Assembly: GCA_944391025.1 (NCBI GenBank) | Contig: CALXSC010000024.1 | Span: 1-33,016 of the forward strand | Length of the DNA: 33,016 nt | Origin: an uncultured Rickettsiales bacterium | GTDB taxonomy: Bacteria; Pseudomonadota; Alphaproteobacteria; Rickettsiales; UBA1997 | Reading direction: 5' to 3' | Shown here: positions 15,997 to 24,796 of the stretch, piece by piece | Position numbering within the stretch: the stretch's first letter is position 1 | Layout: the number at the start of each line of letters is the position of its first letter | Program-made: the position numbers and the translations under genes | The notes under the pieces: generated by a model | Told to the model about the DNA's origin: nothing | What the model saw: the letters and a program-made list of their open reading frames with translations, nothing else | Databases searched by the model: none

Positions 15997-16356
15997 ATGG
16001 ATAGAAAAAGGAGGTCATATTTTTTTGGCTTATTGGCTGAATATTACGTAATAATAATTTTCTTTTTTATGGGCTATATACTTATAAAACGGAGATTTAA
16101 AACAAAGTTTGGAGAAATTGATCTGATATTTAAAAGGGGCAGATGTATTGTAGTGGTTGAGGTTAAGGCCAGAAGCGATGCCTCTGTACAGGTTGAAGAA
16201 GTCGTTGGAAGAAGGCAGTTTCATAGGATAACTAATTCGTTAAAAATTTTCTTGAATAAATACGAAAAGTATTCTAACTTTGATATAAGAATTGATGTTG
16301 TATTGGTTTATAAAAATTTTATAATAAAACACATTAAAAATGTTTGGAATGAATAA
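15997..16356 (+). CDS. yraN: YraN/UPF0102 family nuclease-fold protein
   Basis: 119 residues, family-sized. The restriction-endonuclease-like fold is shown by FGEIDLIFKRG (Glu and Asp of the active-site cluster, about residues 35-45) and VVVEVKAR (the ExK pair, about 50-57). AEYYVIIIFFFMGYILIKRRFK is the helix and first strand, with an unusually hydrophobic helix. The molecular role is not established; it often lies near rsmI or DNA-processing genes in Proteobacteria. A weak Shine-Dalgarno (GGGAG) precedes the ATG. It stops 2 nt before murG, so they are co-transcribed. Confidence 0.88.
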   Translation: MDRKRRSYFFGLLAEYYVIIIFFFMGYILIKRRFKTKFGEIDLIFKRGRCIVVVEVKARSDASVQVEEVVGRRQFHRITNSLKIFLNKYEKYSNFDIRIDVVLVYKNFIIKHIKNVWNE

Positions 16357-16358
16357 TT

Positions 16359-17444
16359 ATGGTAACAAATAATAAAAAAATTAAGGTTTTTCTAGCAACA
16401 GGTGGTTCTGGAGGTCATATATTTCCAGCAATATCTATAGCTGAAAAATTAACGAATGAAAATAACAGCATATGTATAGTTGCCGACAAAATATATCAAA
16501 AATATTCTTCATGCAATCTTAACTACAGAATAATAAACGCAGGAAAAACTTTAAAATCTTTTTCAGATATTAAAAGCATAATAACTGGATTCTTTCAGGC
16601 GGTAAAACTAATTAATTTTGAAAAACCCGATATAGTAATTGGTTTTGGGAGCTATGCTACACTGCCGACTCTAATGGCCTGCGTGTGGACAAAGACCCCA
16701 TATATATTGCATGAGCAAAACGCTTACATAGGAAAAATAAACAAACTATTTGGCAAAAACGCCAAAAAGATTATGACAACATATCATGAATTGTTTGGTG
16801 TAAAATTTAATGATATGGACAAAATAGTATATACTGGAAATCCAGTTAGGAAAGATATTAAAAAATTAAAGGATTTGGAGTACTCATATCCGAAAAATGG
16901 TGAAAAATTTATAGTATTAATTACAGGTGGCAGCGGCGGCGCAAGAATATTTAGCGAGTATCTGCCCAAGATATTTGATACAAACCATAGCGAAGAACAG
17001 AAAAATTTAAAAATATACCATCAGGTTAGGGAGGAATTTGTTGATAGCGTAAAGGAATATTATAAAAAAATAGGACTAGATGCAACAGTTCAACCATTTT
17101 TCAATAATATGAATGAACTTTTGTCAAAGGCACATTTGATAATAGGCAGAGCAGGAAGTGGAACGCTATGTGAAACTTCTATATCTGGAAAACCTAGCAT
17201 ATTGATACCATTAACAAACCGTGGCAACAATAGACAAGAGGTAAACGCACAAGCATTTGAAAAGAACAATGCCGGAATAGTTGTTTTAGAAAAGGACTTT
17301 AATATAAAAGACTTTCAAAAACTATTTTTTGAACTGATAAAAGATAAAAATAGACTTGAAGAAATGTCAAAAAATGCAAGGAAAATTGCAGTTGCCGATG
17401 CAGATGATAATATTTTAAATATTATTAAGAATATTGTACAATAA
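16359..17444 (+). CDS. murG: UDP-GlcNAc:undecaprenyl-PP-MurNAc-pentapeptide GlcNAc transferase
   Basis: 361 residues, full length. MurG converts lipid I to lipid II on the cytoplasmic face of the inner membrane, the last intracellular step of peptidoglycan synthesis. All GT28 landmarks are visible: ATGGSGGHIFPAISIAEKL (residues 13-31, G-loop 1), GFGSYATLP (about 95-103), HEQNAYIGKINKLF (about 120-133), GNPVRKDI, the second glycine loop ITGGSGGARIFS, and GRAGSGTLCE with PLTNRGNNRQEVNA near the C-terminus. Its presence implies the organism makes cell wall. It is coupled to yraN (2-nt gap) and followed by the asmA-like gene 16 nt later. Confidence 0.98.
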   Translation: MVTNNKKIKVFLATGGSGGHIFPAISIAEKLTNENNSICIVADKIYQKYSSCNLNYRIINAGKTLKSFSDIKSIITGFFQAVKLINFEKPDIVIGFGSYATLPTLMACVWTKTPYILHEQNAYIGKINKLFGKNAKKIMTTYHELFGVKFNDMDKIVYTGNPVRKDIKKLKDLEYSYPKNGEKFIVLITGGSGGARIFSEYLPKIFDTNHSEEQKNLKIYHQVREEFVDSVKEYYKKIGLDATVQPFFNNMNELLSKAHLIIGRAGSGTLCETSISGKPSILIPLTNRGNNRQEVNAQAFEKNNAGIVVLEKDFNIKDFQKLFFELIKDKNRLEEMSKNARKIAVADADDNILNIIKNIVQ

Positions 17445-17460
17445 AAAGGCTTTTAAAATT

Positions 17461-20337
17461 ATGGAAGAAAATAACAAAGATACAAAAAAAACCGAAGTCG
17501 CAGAAGAAGTTGATTTGGCGGGCGGTATTGGTTTAGTAAAAAAATTATTTATATTTTTACTTTTGCTGGTCGCTATCGCCGTAATTGGTTTATTTTCTTT
17601 GCAAAGCATTATAAAGCTAGAAAGTGTAAAAAATGACAACAATAAAGAAATTTCGGAAATATTAGTTGAAGAGGTTAATAAAATTAATCCTGAAGAAAAC
17701 AAGGATAACAAATTGAAAACATCTTTGGCTATAAAGGGAAATATGTCGTTTAAATCCTTCCTAATACCGCACATATTAATAGTTAACATAGAAGGAAAAG
17801 ACTTGATAGAAAATAACTATATTGTTGATTTTAATATAGAAAAAATAAGATTATATCTATCTCCAGAGCATCTGATAAAAAAACAATTTGTAGTTAATAA
17901 AGTAGAGATAATAAATGCTAATTTCAATATTGAAGAGCTAAATAAGGATATAGAGATAAAGATAATTGGAAAAATAATAAATAAATATTTCAATAGGCTT
18001 GTAGAAAAATATCCAGATGTAAAAATATTATTAAAAAATAACAATATAGTTGTAAATGCAATAAAATATAAGAGAGAACTAACTGATATTAATATCTCAG
18101 GAATATATAGTCAAAATAAACTGTCATTTTCAGGAAAACTAATATCAAATAAACAACCACTAAATATTAATATTGATTTAGACAAAAATAAGGATGATTT
18201 TAGCGGAAAAATAAATCTAAATTCACAGGCTTTTTCTGTTGATACATCGCTAAAGGCTAATTTTAAAGATTTAAAATTTTCAGGTAATTCTAATTTAAAT
18301 CTGACAAACCCACAAATATTTAGCAGAACTATATTTAATACATCGGACTTTTTATATAGAAGGGTTATTGATAATGTAAGCTTAAAAGTAAATTTTGAAT
18401 TTAATTTAGAAAATGACGTATTAGACTTAAAAAATATAGTTTTTGATGGAAGAAACATGAAGGGTAGCGGCACAGCACAGTTTAATTTTATAGAAAACCA
18501 AAAAAATACCGTCAATTTTAATATTGAAACGATTAATTTAGACGCCCTGATTATAAAAAATATGGTAAGTAAAAATACAAACAATATTAGCGAAAAAGAT
18601 ATATCAATTTTTTCAGGAACATATTCTAAAGAACAAAAAAGTAACTATAGCGGTTTTATAGAGAGTAAATTAAAAATAAATCCAATATTTTTTGATGTAA
18701 AAATTAAAGAGATACAGTTCAATCAGGACAAAATAACGGATGCAGAATTAGATTTTTCATATTCCGATGACTACAAATATAAATTTAACAATATAGCTGG
18801 AAAATTCCCTGGCGAAACGGATTTAATAATAGAAAATAAAAAAGATGAGCAGCTATTAAATATAAAAGGTAATGATATAAATGGATTCTGGAATTTTATA
18901 AAAAATAGCGTTGGAACATATTCAAAAACTACTGACCACGAAAAAGTAAAATTTGAATTTAATGGAATTATTAAAATAGATGGTGACAGGCTATTTATAA
19001 ATAATGGTAATTTTTTTACAGACAATTTAAAATCTGAGAATACTATTGAGGTAAAATTTGATTCCGGAATTTCATTTATAGCAATTGATACAAAGATAAA
19101 CAATCTGCTATTGGATAACTTTATAACTGAAAATAAGGAAAAATCCTATCTCAATATAAATACTCTTAAAAATAAAATATTGTTTTTGAATACTTTTACT
19201 CTAAATACTTTTTTAAAATTTGAAATAAAGAATATTCAATATAAGGACTTTAAAGACATTAATTATAATTTTGTAATACGAACCTCCCAGGGTTTATTAA
19301 ATATTTACAATATAAATCTTAATGATAAAATTAAAGGCGGCGTTATATTTGATATACTGCAATTAAGACCAAAAATAGATATGAAATTAAAGCTTGAGAA
19401 TCTTCATATAGACAATAATATAGACTTAAATAGAATATTGTTTGATTTGCCAACGCTTGAAGATTTCTACGGAAACGTAAATATAATTGGAAATAATATA
19501 CTATTTAAAAACTCTCCAATAAATACACTAGAATTCATTGCAACCCTGCAAAATGGTTTAATTAATTTCAGTAAGTTTGAAATAGATGGATTTGGCGGGA
19601 AATGTAAAATCGGTGGTTTTTTAAATATGCAATATAATAGAAAACTCAATCTAACGTTTAACGGCTGCACCGGAGATTTAAAGGATTTGCTATATATATT
19701 TACAGGATCAAACAATATAAGCGGCCTAGTTGGATTCAGCTCAGTCCTATATGCCGAAGGACAGAATATGGAGAATTTTATACAAAGCTATATCTTTAAA
19801 TTAAACTTTACAGCAAGCGGAATAAATGTCAATAAATTTGGACTTGAAAATTTAAGTGGCGATCTGTTAAAAGTTAACACAAATGAGGAGCTGTTAAATT
19901 CCCTGAATCCAGAAAAAGTTTTATATGACGAAAATAGCAGCACGCTCTTTGAAAGAATACCAAAGGGAACTATACAATATTCAAAAAAAAGCGGTGGTCA
20001 ATTTGATTTTGACATAAAAAGGTTGATGATAAATGGAAAGGTCAATGGAAAATTTGAATTGTTCCCTAAATATATAAAATTGGAATTAAATTCTAATTTT
20101 ACTATGTTAAGCGGCGCATTGGATAAATTAATTCCGCTAAATTTGGCTATAGCCATAAATGGAAATACTTCGGAAAAATTAGGCATAGCAACAAATTTCC
20201 AAAATATCAATTCTTATATACTATCTGTAAAAAAGCAATTTGAAGAGTTAAAAAAACAGGAAGAACAGAAAAGGCTAGAGGAAGAACAAAAGAAGCCGGA
20301 AGAAGAAAATCAGCAGATTATACAATCTGCTGAATAG
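17461..20337 (+). CDS. AsmA-like envelope protein
   Basis: 958 residues from the ATG at 17461. A TTG at 17434 inside the end of murG extends the frame but is not a likely start. A short cytoplasmic tail and one membrane anchor (KKLFIFLLLLVAIAVIGLFSL, about 22-42) precede a ~880-residue periplasmic part of Asn/Lys-rich repeated beta strands, typical of the AsmA/TamB/YhdP group thought to bridge the membranes and move phospholipid. The C-terminal region, roughly residues 620-880, shows the AsmA-like strand pattern best (GGKCKIGGFLNMQYNRKL, NISGLVGFSS, KGTIQYSKKSGG). The tail is a Gln/Glu/Lys coiled coil (KKQEEQKRLEEEQKK). It follows murG in the same run, consistent with an envelope role. Family assignment is from architecture more than identity. 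Confidence 0.75.
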   Translation: MEENNKDTKKTEVAEEVDLAGGIGLVKKLFIFLLLLVAIAVIGLFSLQSIIKLESVKNDNNKEISEILVEEVNKINPEENKDNKLKTSLAIKGNMSFKSFLIPHILIVNIEGKDLIENNYIVDFNIEKIRLYLSPEHLIKKQFVVNKVEIINANFNIEELNKDIEIKIIGKIINKYFNRLVEKYPDVKILLKNNNIVVNAIKYKRELTDINISGIYSQNKLSFSGKLISNKQPLNINIDLDKNKDDFSGKINLNSQAFSVDTSLKANFKDLKFSGNSNLNLTNPQIFSRTIFNTSDFLYRRVIDNVSLKVNFEFNLENDVLDLKNIVFDGRNMKGSGTAQFNFIENQKNTVNFNIETINLDALIIKNMVSKNTNNISEKDISIFSGTYSKEQKSNYSGFIESKLKINPIFFDVKIKEIQFNQDKITDAELDFSYSDDYKYKFNNIAGKFPGETDLIIENKKDEQLLNIKGNDINGFWNFIKNSVGTYSKTTDHEKVKFEFNGIIKIDGDRLFINNGNFFTDNLKSENTIEVKFDSGISFIAIDTKINNLLLDNFITENKEKSYLNINTLKNKILFLNTFTLNTFLKFEIKNIQYKDFKDINYNFVIRTSQGLLNIYNINLNDKIKGGVIFDILQLRPKIDMKLKLENLHIDNNIDLNRILFDLPTLEDFYGNVNIIGNNILFKNSPINTLEFIATLQNGLINFSKFEIDGFGGKCKIGGFLNMQYNRKLNLTFNGCTGDLKDLLYIFTGSNNISGLVGFSSVLYAEGQNMENFIQSYIFKLNFTASGINVNKFGLENLSGDLLKVNTNEELLNSLNPEKVLYDENSSTLFERIPKGTIQYSKKSGGQFDFDIKRLMINGKVNGKFELFPKYIKLELNSNFTMLSGALDKLIPLNLAIAINGNTSEKLGIATNFQNINSYILSVKKQFEELKKQEEQKRLEEEQKKPEEENQQIIQSAE

Positions 20338-20359
20338 GTGTTAATCTATTTGATTTTAA

Positions 20360-20716
20360 TTAATGAAACCTCCTAAATTCACCTTGGTCACGTGAAAATT
20401 CCTCCACCGATTCTCTAAATTTAGTACTCTCTTTAGTTTCAGGTTTGCTATGCAAATTTGGAGTATCACTTCTAACAAACATAGATACTACTGTTACTGG
20501 AGCCTTCCTTTGGGACTTTTCAACATTTTCTTGAGTTCTAAAGTTGGACTGCGGTGTTGCACCAGCTGTACTGGAATATTCCGGAGAAACAACCTCTTCT
20601 CGAGCTGGAGGCATCTTTGATAGGGCTTCTATAAATTCATCTATATTCATACGTTTAGACATTTCCAAAATCTCTTCAAATCTTCTTCTGTTTATATTTG
20701 CACTAGATTCTTGCAT
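20360..20716 (-). CDS. Small hydrophilic protein of unknown function
   Basis: 118 residues, no recognised family. Residues 9-34 (NRRRFEEILEMSKRMNIDEF) look helical. The rest is Ser/Thr/Pro/Glu-rich and probably disordered, ending in basic-aromatic RRFH. No signal peptide or membrane segment. It is convergent with the asmA-like gene (22-nt gap) and has no Shine-Dalgarno. A single-gene unit of this kind could be a secreted or regulatory peptide, but nothing shows this; coding status is moderately supported by length and clear ends. Confidence 0.55.
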   Translation of the reverse strand: MQESSANINRRRFEEILEMSKRMNIDEFIEALSKMPPAREEVVSPEYSSTAGATPQSNFRTQENVEKSQRKAPVTVVSMFVRSDTPNLHSKPETKESTKFRESVEEFSRDQGEFRRFH

Positions 20717-20969
20717 TTTAATATTTATTTTTATTGACTTATATAATAATTTATAATTATGATAATAAAAAAATCAAGGTAATAAATAATATTGCTTAGG
20801 ATTATTTTTATAATCTTATAGTATTAAAATGTAGAAATGACAGCTGCAGCGTATTTATGGCTGTTAAGACATTCAAGTTTGATGGCAGATTAATTGATTG
20901 AATTTCAAATTATCAAAACCCCAAGGCCAAAAACAATAAAAAGTCGCTATAGCCAAATGTCATATTATA

Positions 20970-22193
20970 TTATTGATATCTTAGGGCATCTATTGGATTT
21001 AACTTTGTCGCCTTTATAGCTGGCACTATACCAGATACTATGCCAACAAATACAGCGGCAAAAATAGATACAATTATGGTTAATACGCTTATTGGAACTT
21101 CTCTTTCTAATATATGACCAGCAGTTAATGCTGTAGCTATTCCGATAACCATGCCTAATAAACTGCCCATAGCCGAAATTAATATTGACTCAATCAGAAA
21201 TTGGAACAGTATGCTTTTATTCGGTGCACCAATAGCCTTTCTAATTCCAATTTCTTTAGTCCTTTCGGTAACTGATGTCAGCATCATATTCATAATGCCT
21301 ATACTGCCAACGAACAGAGATATAGAAGCAACAGAGGCCAGCAGAACTGCCAAAATAAAACCAATCATACTAATTTTTTGAACCATTTCAGTTAAATTGA
21401 TTATTTCAAAATCTGGATCAGAATTAACTGCTATCTTATGCCTCACCTCCAATAGGGTTTGGATTCTCCTTTCAACAATCTTCATATTTTTAGCATCATC
21501 AAATGTCAGAAAGAATATAGCTACCCTATCGGGAAACCTGTTGCTAGTTAGTCTTGATTTAAAAGATTTAACCGGGAGCAGAATTATATCATCCTGGTCA
21601 TTACCCCTAGAATCAGCGCCTTTCTCTTCCAAAATACCTATTATTTTGAATGGAACACCCTTTATTCTTATATCCTTGCCAAGCGGTTCTTCACCGTATG
21701 GAAACAGCTTATCAACTATAGTTTTGCCAATAACAGCAAATGGACTGCCGCTATAGACATCCCTATTTGAAAACATAATTCCCCTATCAATCTTAAAGTC
21801 ATGGATATCCAAATATTCGGGATTTGTACCATTAACCGTTGTATTCCAATTATTAGCACCAGCAACTACTTGAAATTTTGACGTAACAAGCGGTGCGACA
21901 TTAACAACATTTTTAACGCCTTTAATAGCTTCCATATCCTGCATTGTAAGCGTAGGCATACCGCCCCTTCCGCTATGGACGCCCCCCCTATTAGATGAAG
22001 CGGGAACGACCAGCATCATATTTCCACCGATACCCTCCAGCTGCTTATCAATTTCCAATTGCACAGCCTGTCCAGTTGCAACCATCAAAACAACCGCGCA
22101 AACACCAATAACAACACCTAAAATCGTTAAAAAAGATCTAAGCTTATTAGATATAATTGAAATCCAGGCTTCCTTTAGCATTGGTATTATCAT
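20970..22193 (-). CDS. MacB-type ABC transporter permease
   Basis: 407 residues. MacB/FtsX-superfamily permease without a fused ATPase. TM1 is preceded by the amphipathic EAWISIISNKLRSFLTILGVVIG typical of the family. A large periplasmic domain (about residues 45-270) follows, then three C-terminal TMs. The signature MMLTSVTERTKEIGIRKAIGA lies at about 303-323, and the end is VPAIKATKLNPIDALRYQ. Such proteins act with a LolD/MacB-type ATPase in mechanotransmission, exporting peptides, lipoproteins or toxins with an outer-membrane partner. No ATPase or adaptor is adjacent. The start is supported by GGGGAG 4 nt before the ATG. A G7 run (21982-21988) lies in the periplasmic domain. Confidence 0.93.
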   Translation of the reverse strand: MIIPMLKEAWISIISNKLRSFLTILGVVIGVCAVVLMVATGQAVQLEIDKQLEGIGGNMMLVVPASSNRGGVHSGRGGMPTLTMQDMEAIKGVKNVVNVAPLVTSKFQVVAGANNWNTTVNGTNPEYLDIHDFKIDRGIMFSNRDVYSGSPFAVIGKTIVDKLFPYGEEPLGKDIRIKGVPFKIIGILEEKGADSRGNDQDDIILLPVKSFKSRLTSNRFPDRVAIFFLTFDDAKNMKIVERRIQTLLEVRHKIAVNSDPDFEIINLTEMVQKISMIGFILAVLLASVASISLFVGSIGIMNMMLTSVTERTKEIGIRKAIGAPNKSILFQFLIESILISAMGSLLGMVIGIATALTAGHILEREVPISVLTIIVSIFAAVFVGIVSGIVPAIKATKLNPIDALRYQ

Positions 22194-22302
22194 AATTCTC
22201 CCCAGCAGTCTTTACAACATTACATTATAGAATTCATTTTATAACAGTAAAATAATAAAAATCAATTTTAATTTTAAAATTATTTCTCCAAAAACCACAT
22301 AA

Positions 22303-22310
22303 CCCCCCCC
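22303..22310. repeat. G8/C8 homopolymer upstream of the permease
   Basis: Eight C on the plus strand (G8 on minus), about 110 bp upstream of the permease ATG. On the minus strand it follows ATGCTGA. A short open frame crosses it (about 33 codons from 22337) without family resemblance. Possible slippage site. Confidence 0.6.
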
Positions 22311-22415
22311 TCAGCATATTTCCAACATTATAGTTCATCGCCCTAGGACTAGTAACAATCTGAAATACCTTAAGGATATGAATTAACTTTTTATATGGGA
22401 ACGCTTAAAGTTTTT

Positions 22416-22667
22416 TTATTTATATACAAAATATAATATATAGCACTTTGCAATTCTAAGTATTCTATTATTGACTGAATGTAGTAATTTTAGATATTCA
22501 TTACCATCTTTTTCTTCAAGTATATTCATCTTTTCTATCATTTCTTCTATGGTTATAATATAGTTATAAAGATAATTTTTGTTTATATTAAACCAGCAGT
22601 AGCTGTCTTCACCATACTGCTCTAAATTATTATTAGTATTATTATTTTGATTATTTAAATCGTCCAT
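22416..22667 (-). CDS. Small hypothetical protein
   Basis: 83 residues, no recognised family. The start is supported by AAAGGAG eight nt before the ATG, one of the few good ribosome-binding sites in the window. The N-terminus is Asn-rich (DLNNQNNNTNNNLEQ), followed by mostly helical sequence with YIITIEEMIEKMNILEE and LLHSVNNRILRIAKCYILYFVYK. The hydrophobic, basic C-terminus could associate with membrane. It is preceded by a structured RNA region ending in a hairpin (22703-22727), which may be its leader. Confidence 0.6.
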   Translation of the reverse strand: MDDLNNQNNNTNNNLEQYGEDSYCWFNINKNYLYNYIITIEEMIEKMNILEEKDGNEYLKLLHSVNNRILRIAKCYILYFVYK

Positions 22668-22702
22668 ATTAAACTCCTTTATTAATTAATATTTAATAAA
22701 CA

Positions 22703-22882
22703 AGCACTTTTACTTTGTAAAAGTGCTGGAGTTAGTAAGTCATGTATAGACTCCTATAGGTTTCCCTGCAAGTAGGCTTATATCCCATAGGCTCCCGCTT
22801 TAATAATAAAGAAGAGCCTATAAAACAATTTTGTATATTTCTACACAATACGTGGGCTACTACACCCTAAATTGCCATATAG
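22703..22882 (-). ncRNA. Possible structured small RNA or leader
   Basis: Read on the minus strand, this gene-free stretch is dense in hairpins: GGG/CCC around TGTAGTAG, TTGTGTA/TATACAA, ATAGGCTC with GAGCCTAT, and GGAGT with ACTCC. It ends with a 10-11-bp hairpin (22703-22727, AGCACTTTTAC/GTAAAAGTGCT) and a weak U-rich tail. A TTGACA (22914-22919) with a TATTAT (22889-22894, spacer 19) could promote it. It might be a 6S-like or other stable RNA, or a leader of the 83-residue gene. No consensus I know is matched. Confidence 0.4.
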
Positions 22883-22950
22883 GCGAATATAATATTGCCA
22901 TACAATTTTTAATTGTCAATCAAAAAAACTTTCATAGTCTGTGATGGGGC

Positions 22951-23192
22951 GGGGTGGCCGCAACGGGATTTTTATTATTTTTTTGAAGTCCGCCGAAACC
23001 GACAACCCTCAATATTTAAGTTATCCTTAAATGAGGTGGTCAACTTCAAAAAAATAATAAAAATCCCAGCAAGGCGAAGGCCTTGGGACTTTTTTCTGCG
23101 ACCTTCCGCTACCAAATCCACCAGCCAGATTCTCTTTAACTGACAGTTCCCACAGCCGCAATTCTTCTTGAAAAAAGTCCTGCGGCCGCCCC
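22951..23192. repeat. Cloverleaf repeat element, copy B
   Basis: Same architecture as copy A. The terminal inverted repeat is 22951-22962 with 23181-23192 (GGGGTGGCCGCA against TGCGGCCGCCCC, one mismatch). Three adjoining arms follow: a 25-bp perfect stem (22965-22989 with 23043-23067) capped by an inner CCTCA...TGAGG hairpin, AAGGC-gaag-GCCTT (23071-23084), and an 11-bp stem (23086-23096 with 23170-23180, GGACTTTTTTC/GAAAAAAGTCC). The stems are conserved in position but differ in bases from copy A with pairing kept. It lies between the possible RNA and the pyk terminator. Confidence 0.75.
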
Positions 23193-23251
23193 GCTGGTAT
23201 CCCAATAACCATAGACTTATTGATTATAAAGAATAAAATAATATAGAAATA

Positions 23252-23270
23252 CCACCGACATAGCCGGTGG
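23252..23270. terminator. Terminator after pyk
   Basis: CCACCG...CGGTGG hairpin (loop ACATAGC on plus), 24 nt past the pyk stop. A good U run (ATTATTTTTT) follows on the plus strand and a weaker U-rich run on the minus strand, so it may be bidirectional. Confidence 0.7.
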
Positions 23271-23294
23271 ATTATTTTTTATAGCAGATTTAAA

Positions 23295-24692
23295 TTATAA
23301 ATCCCTTATAGTAACCAATGGGTATTCTTTTCCATTAACTTTATAGTATGAAATCAAAATATATTTTCTAATTTTGAAGTCCTTATTTGATTTCAAAACA
23401 GAAACTGCATTTTGAACTGTCTTTTCATAATCATTTGCATCAAAAACGATTTTGTTTGGATATACACCCCATAATAGAGCCATTGTATTGCAAGCCAAAT
23501 CATTGTCAGTAAATGCAAATACTGGATATTCAGGCTTTTCATTAGAAATTTCCTGTGCCATTTTTCCAGATTTAGTTATAACGACAACAGCGTCAACACC
23601 TTCCACAAAGTCAATTGATTTAATTGCAGCCTTAACCAATTCTTCATTTATAACATCAGATTCAGTAACTTCTTCCTCTCCAGGAATAGCAACAAATTCC
23701 TCTTCATTTGTTTCAACTATATTAGCCATAGTTTTGATAACATTAACTGGATCAAATCCCTTTGTAGTTTCATCAGAAGTCATAACAGCATCAGCTCTTT
23801 CATAAACAGCATTGGCTACATCAGAAACCTCTGCCCTTGTAGGAGTGATATTGTCAACCATTGATAACAACATTTGAGTTGCAACAATAACTGGTTTTGC
23901 ATGGATTTCGCATAAATCCATAATTAGCTTTTGAATTTGTGGAACTCTTGCAAATGGTATTTCACAAGCCAAATCACCTCTAGCAACCATAATACCGTCA
24001 GAAGCTTCAACGATTTCCTCTAGATTTTCTACAGCTTCACCATTTTCAATCTTTGGTATAATGTGTGGAACATGTCCCTTCTTTCTGCAGTATTCCCTTA
24101 CCTCTTCAATATCCTTTGCAGTTCTGGCAAATGAAAGTGCTATAAAATCAACCTTCTTTTCAATACCAAAATCTATATCCTTCCAATCGTTTTCTGTAAC
24201 AGTTGGCAATGATACGTGTTCGCCCATAAGGTTAATATGTCTCTTTGTAGTAATTTTACCGCCACCGCTTACTATTTCGCATATTATATCATGGCCTTTA
24301 ATTTCCTTAACCTGCGCATTTATAACACCGCTGTCAACTACGATTATAGTTCCAACTTTTACATCTTTTATAAATTCAGGATAGTTTACAGAAACCTTTC
24401 CAGTGTCCTCATACACGCCCTTGTCTATAGTAAATATAAGCTTATCACCAGTTTTTACAGGAACTTCACCCCTAACTTCTCCAGTTCTAATTTCTGGACC
24501 TTTAGTATCCAATAATATACCGCCTGGCAAATTTAATTTTCTTATAGCATCTATTTTAGCCCCATGTTCTGCATGGTCACCGTGTGAAAAATTCAATCTA
24601 AAAATATTAACACCGACTTCTGATAGTTTTTTCAATACTTCTGGACTCTCTGATTTAGGTCCGATAGTAGCAACAATTTTTGTTCTTTTCAT
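23295..24692 (-). CDS. pyk: Pyruvate kinase
   Basis: 465 residues, full length. It transfers phosphate from phosphoenolpyruvate to ADP, the last step of glycolysis. Landmarks: TKIVATIGPKS (about 3-13), IFRLNFSHG (about 30-38), LDTKGPEIRTG (about 62-72), the catalytic-Lys region IIPKIENGEAVENLEEI, GIMVARGDLACEIP, and NITPTRAEVSDVANAVYERADAVM. Two departures are visible: TQMLLSM where TQMLESM is usual, and AVMTSDETTKG where AVMLSGETAKG is usual. The PEP, Mg and K ligand positions otherwise look intact. Single gene with its own terminator; it pairs functionally with fba at 27066. Confidence 0.97.
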   Translation of the reverse strand: MKRTKIVATIGPKSESPEVLKKLSEVGVNIFRLNFSHGDHAEHGAKIDAIRKLNLPGGILLDTKGPEIRTGEVRGEVPVKTGDKLIFTIDKGVYEDTGKVSVNYPEFIKDVKVGTIIVVDSGVINAQVKEIKGHDIICEIVSGGGKITTKRHINLMGEHVSLPTVTENDWKDIDFGIEKKVDFIALSFARTAKDIEEVREYCRKKGHVPHIIPKIENGEAVENLEEIVEASDGIMVARGDLACEIPFARVPQIQKLIMDLCEIHAKPVIVATQMLLSMVDNITPTRAEVSDVANAVYERADAVMTSDETTKGFDPVNVIKTMANIVETNEEEFVAIPGEEEVTESDVINEELVKAAIKSIDFVEGVDAVVVITKSGKMAQEISNEKPEYPVFAFTDNDLACNTMALLWGVYPNKIVFDANDYEKTVQNAVSVLKSNKDFKIRKYILISYYKVNGKEYPLVTIRDL

Positions 24693-24796
24693 TCTTATTA
24701 CTCTTTTTAAAATATATTAATAATAATATCCACATCATATAGTAGATTTTATATAATTCAAGATTTTTTCTAACAATATAAAAATTTTTTCTAATA

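Noticed and set aside
17434..17460. TTG start extending the AsmA-like protein by nine residues
   Set aside because: It lies inside the end of murG with no ribosome-binding site; the ATG at 17461 gives a more normal N-terminus. The same argument rejects TTG starts at 12594, 13377, 26806 and 31047.
20384..20399. parS-like site around CACGTG
   Set aside because: Only about 11 of 16 positions match the parS consensus and it lies inside a small gene, 4.4 kb from parB. A chance match is plausible.
22384..22418. AACTTT...AAAGTT stem followed by T's on the plus strand
   Set aside because: No plus-strand gene precedes it and the stem is short with a long loop; not supported as a terminator.
22975..23212. 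Three overlapping ~60-76-codon frames across cloverleaf copy B
   Set aside because: They follow the inverted repeat and are not conserved with copy A, whose corresponding frame is interrupted by stops.
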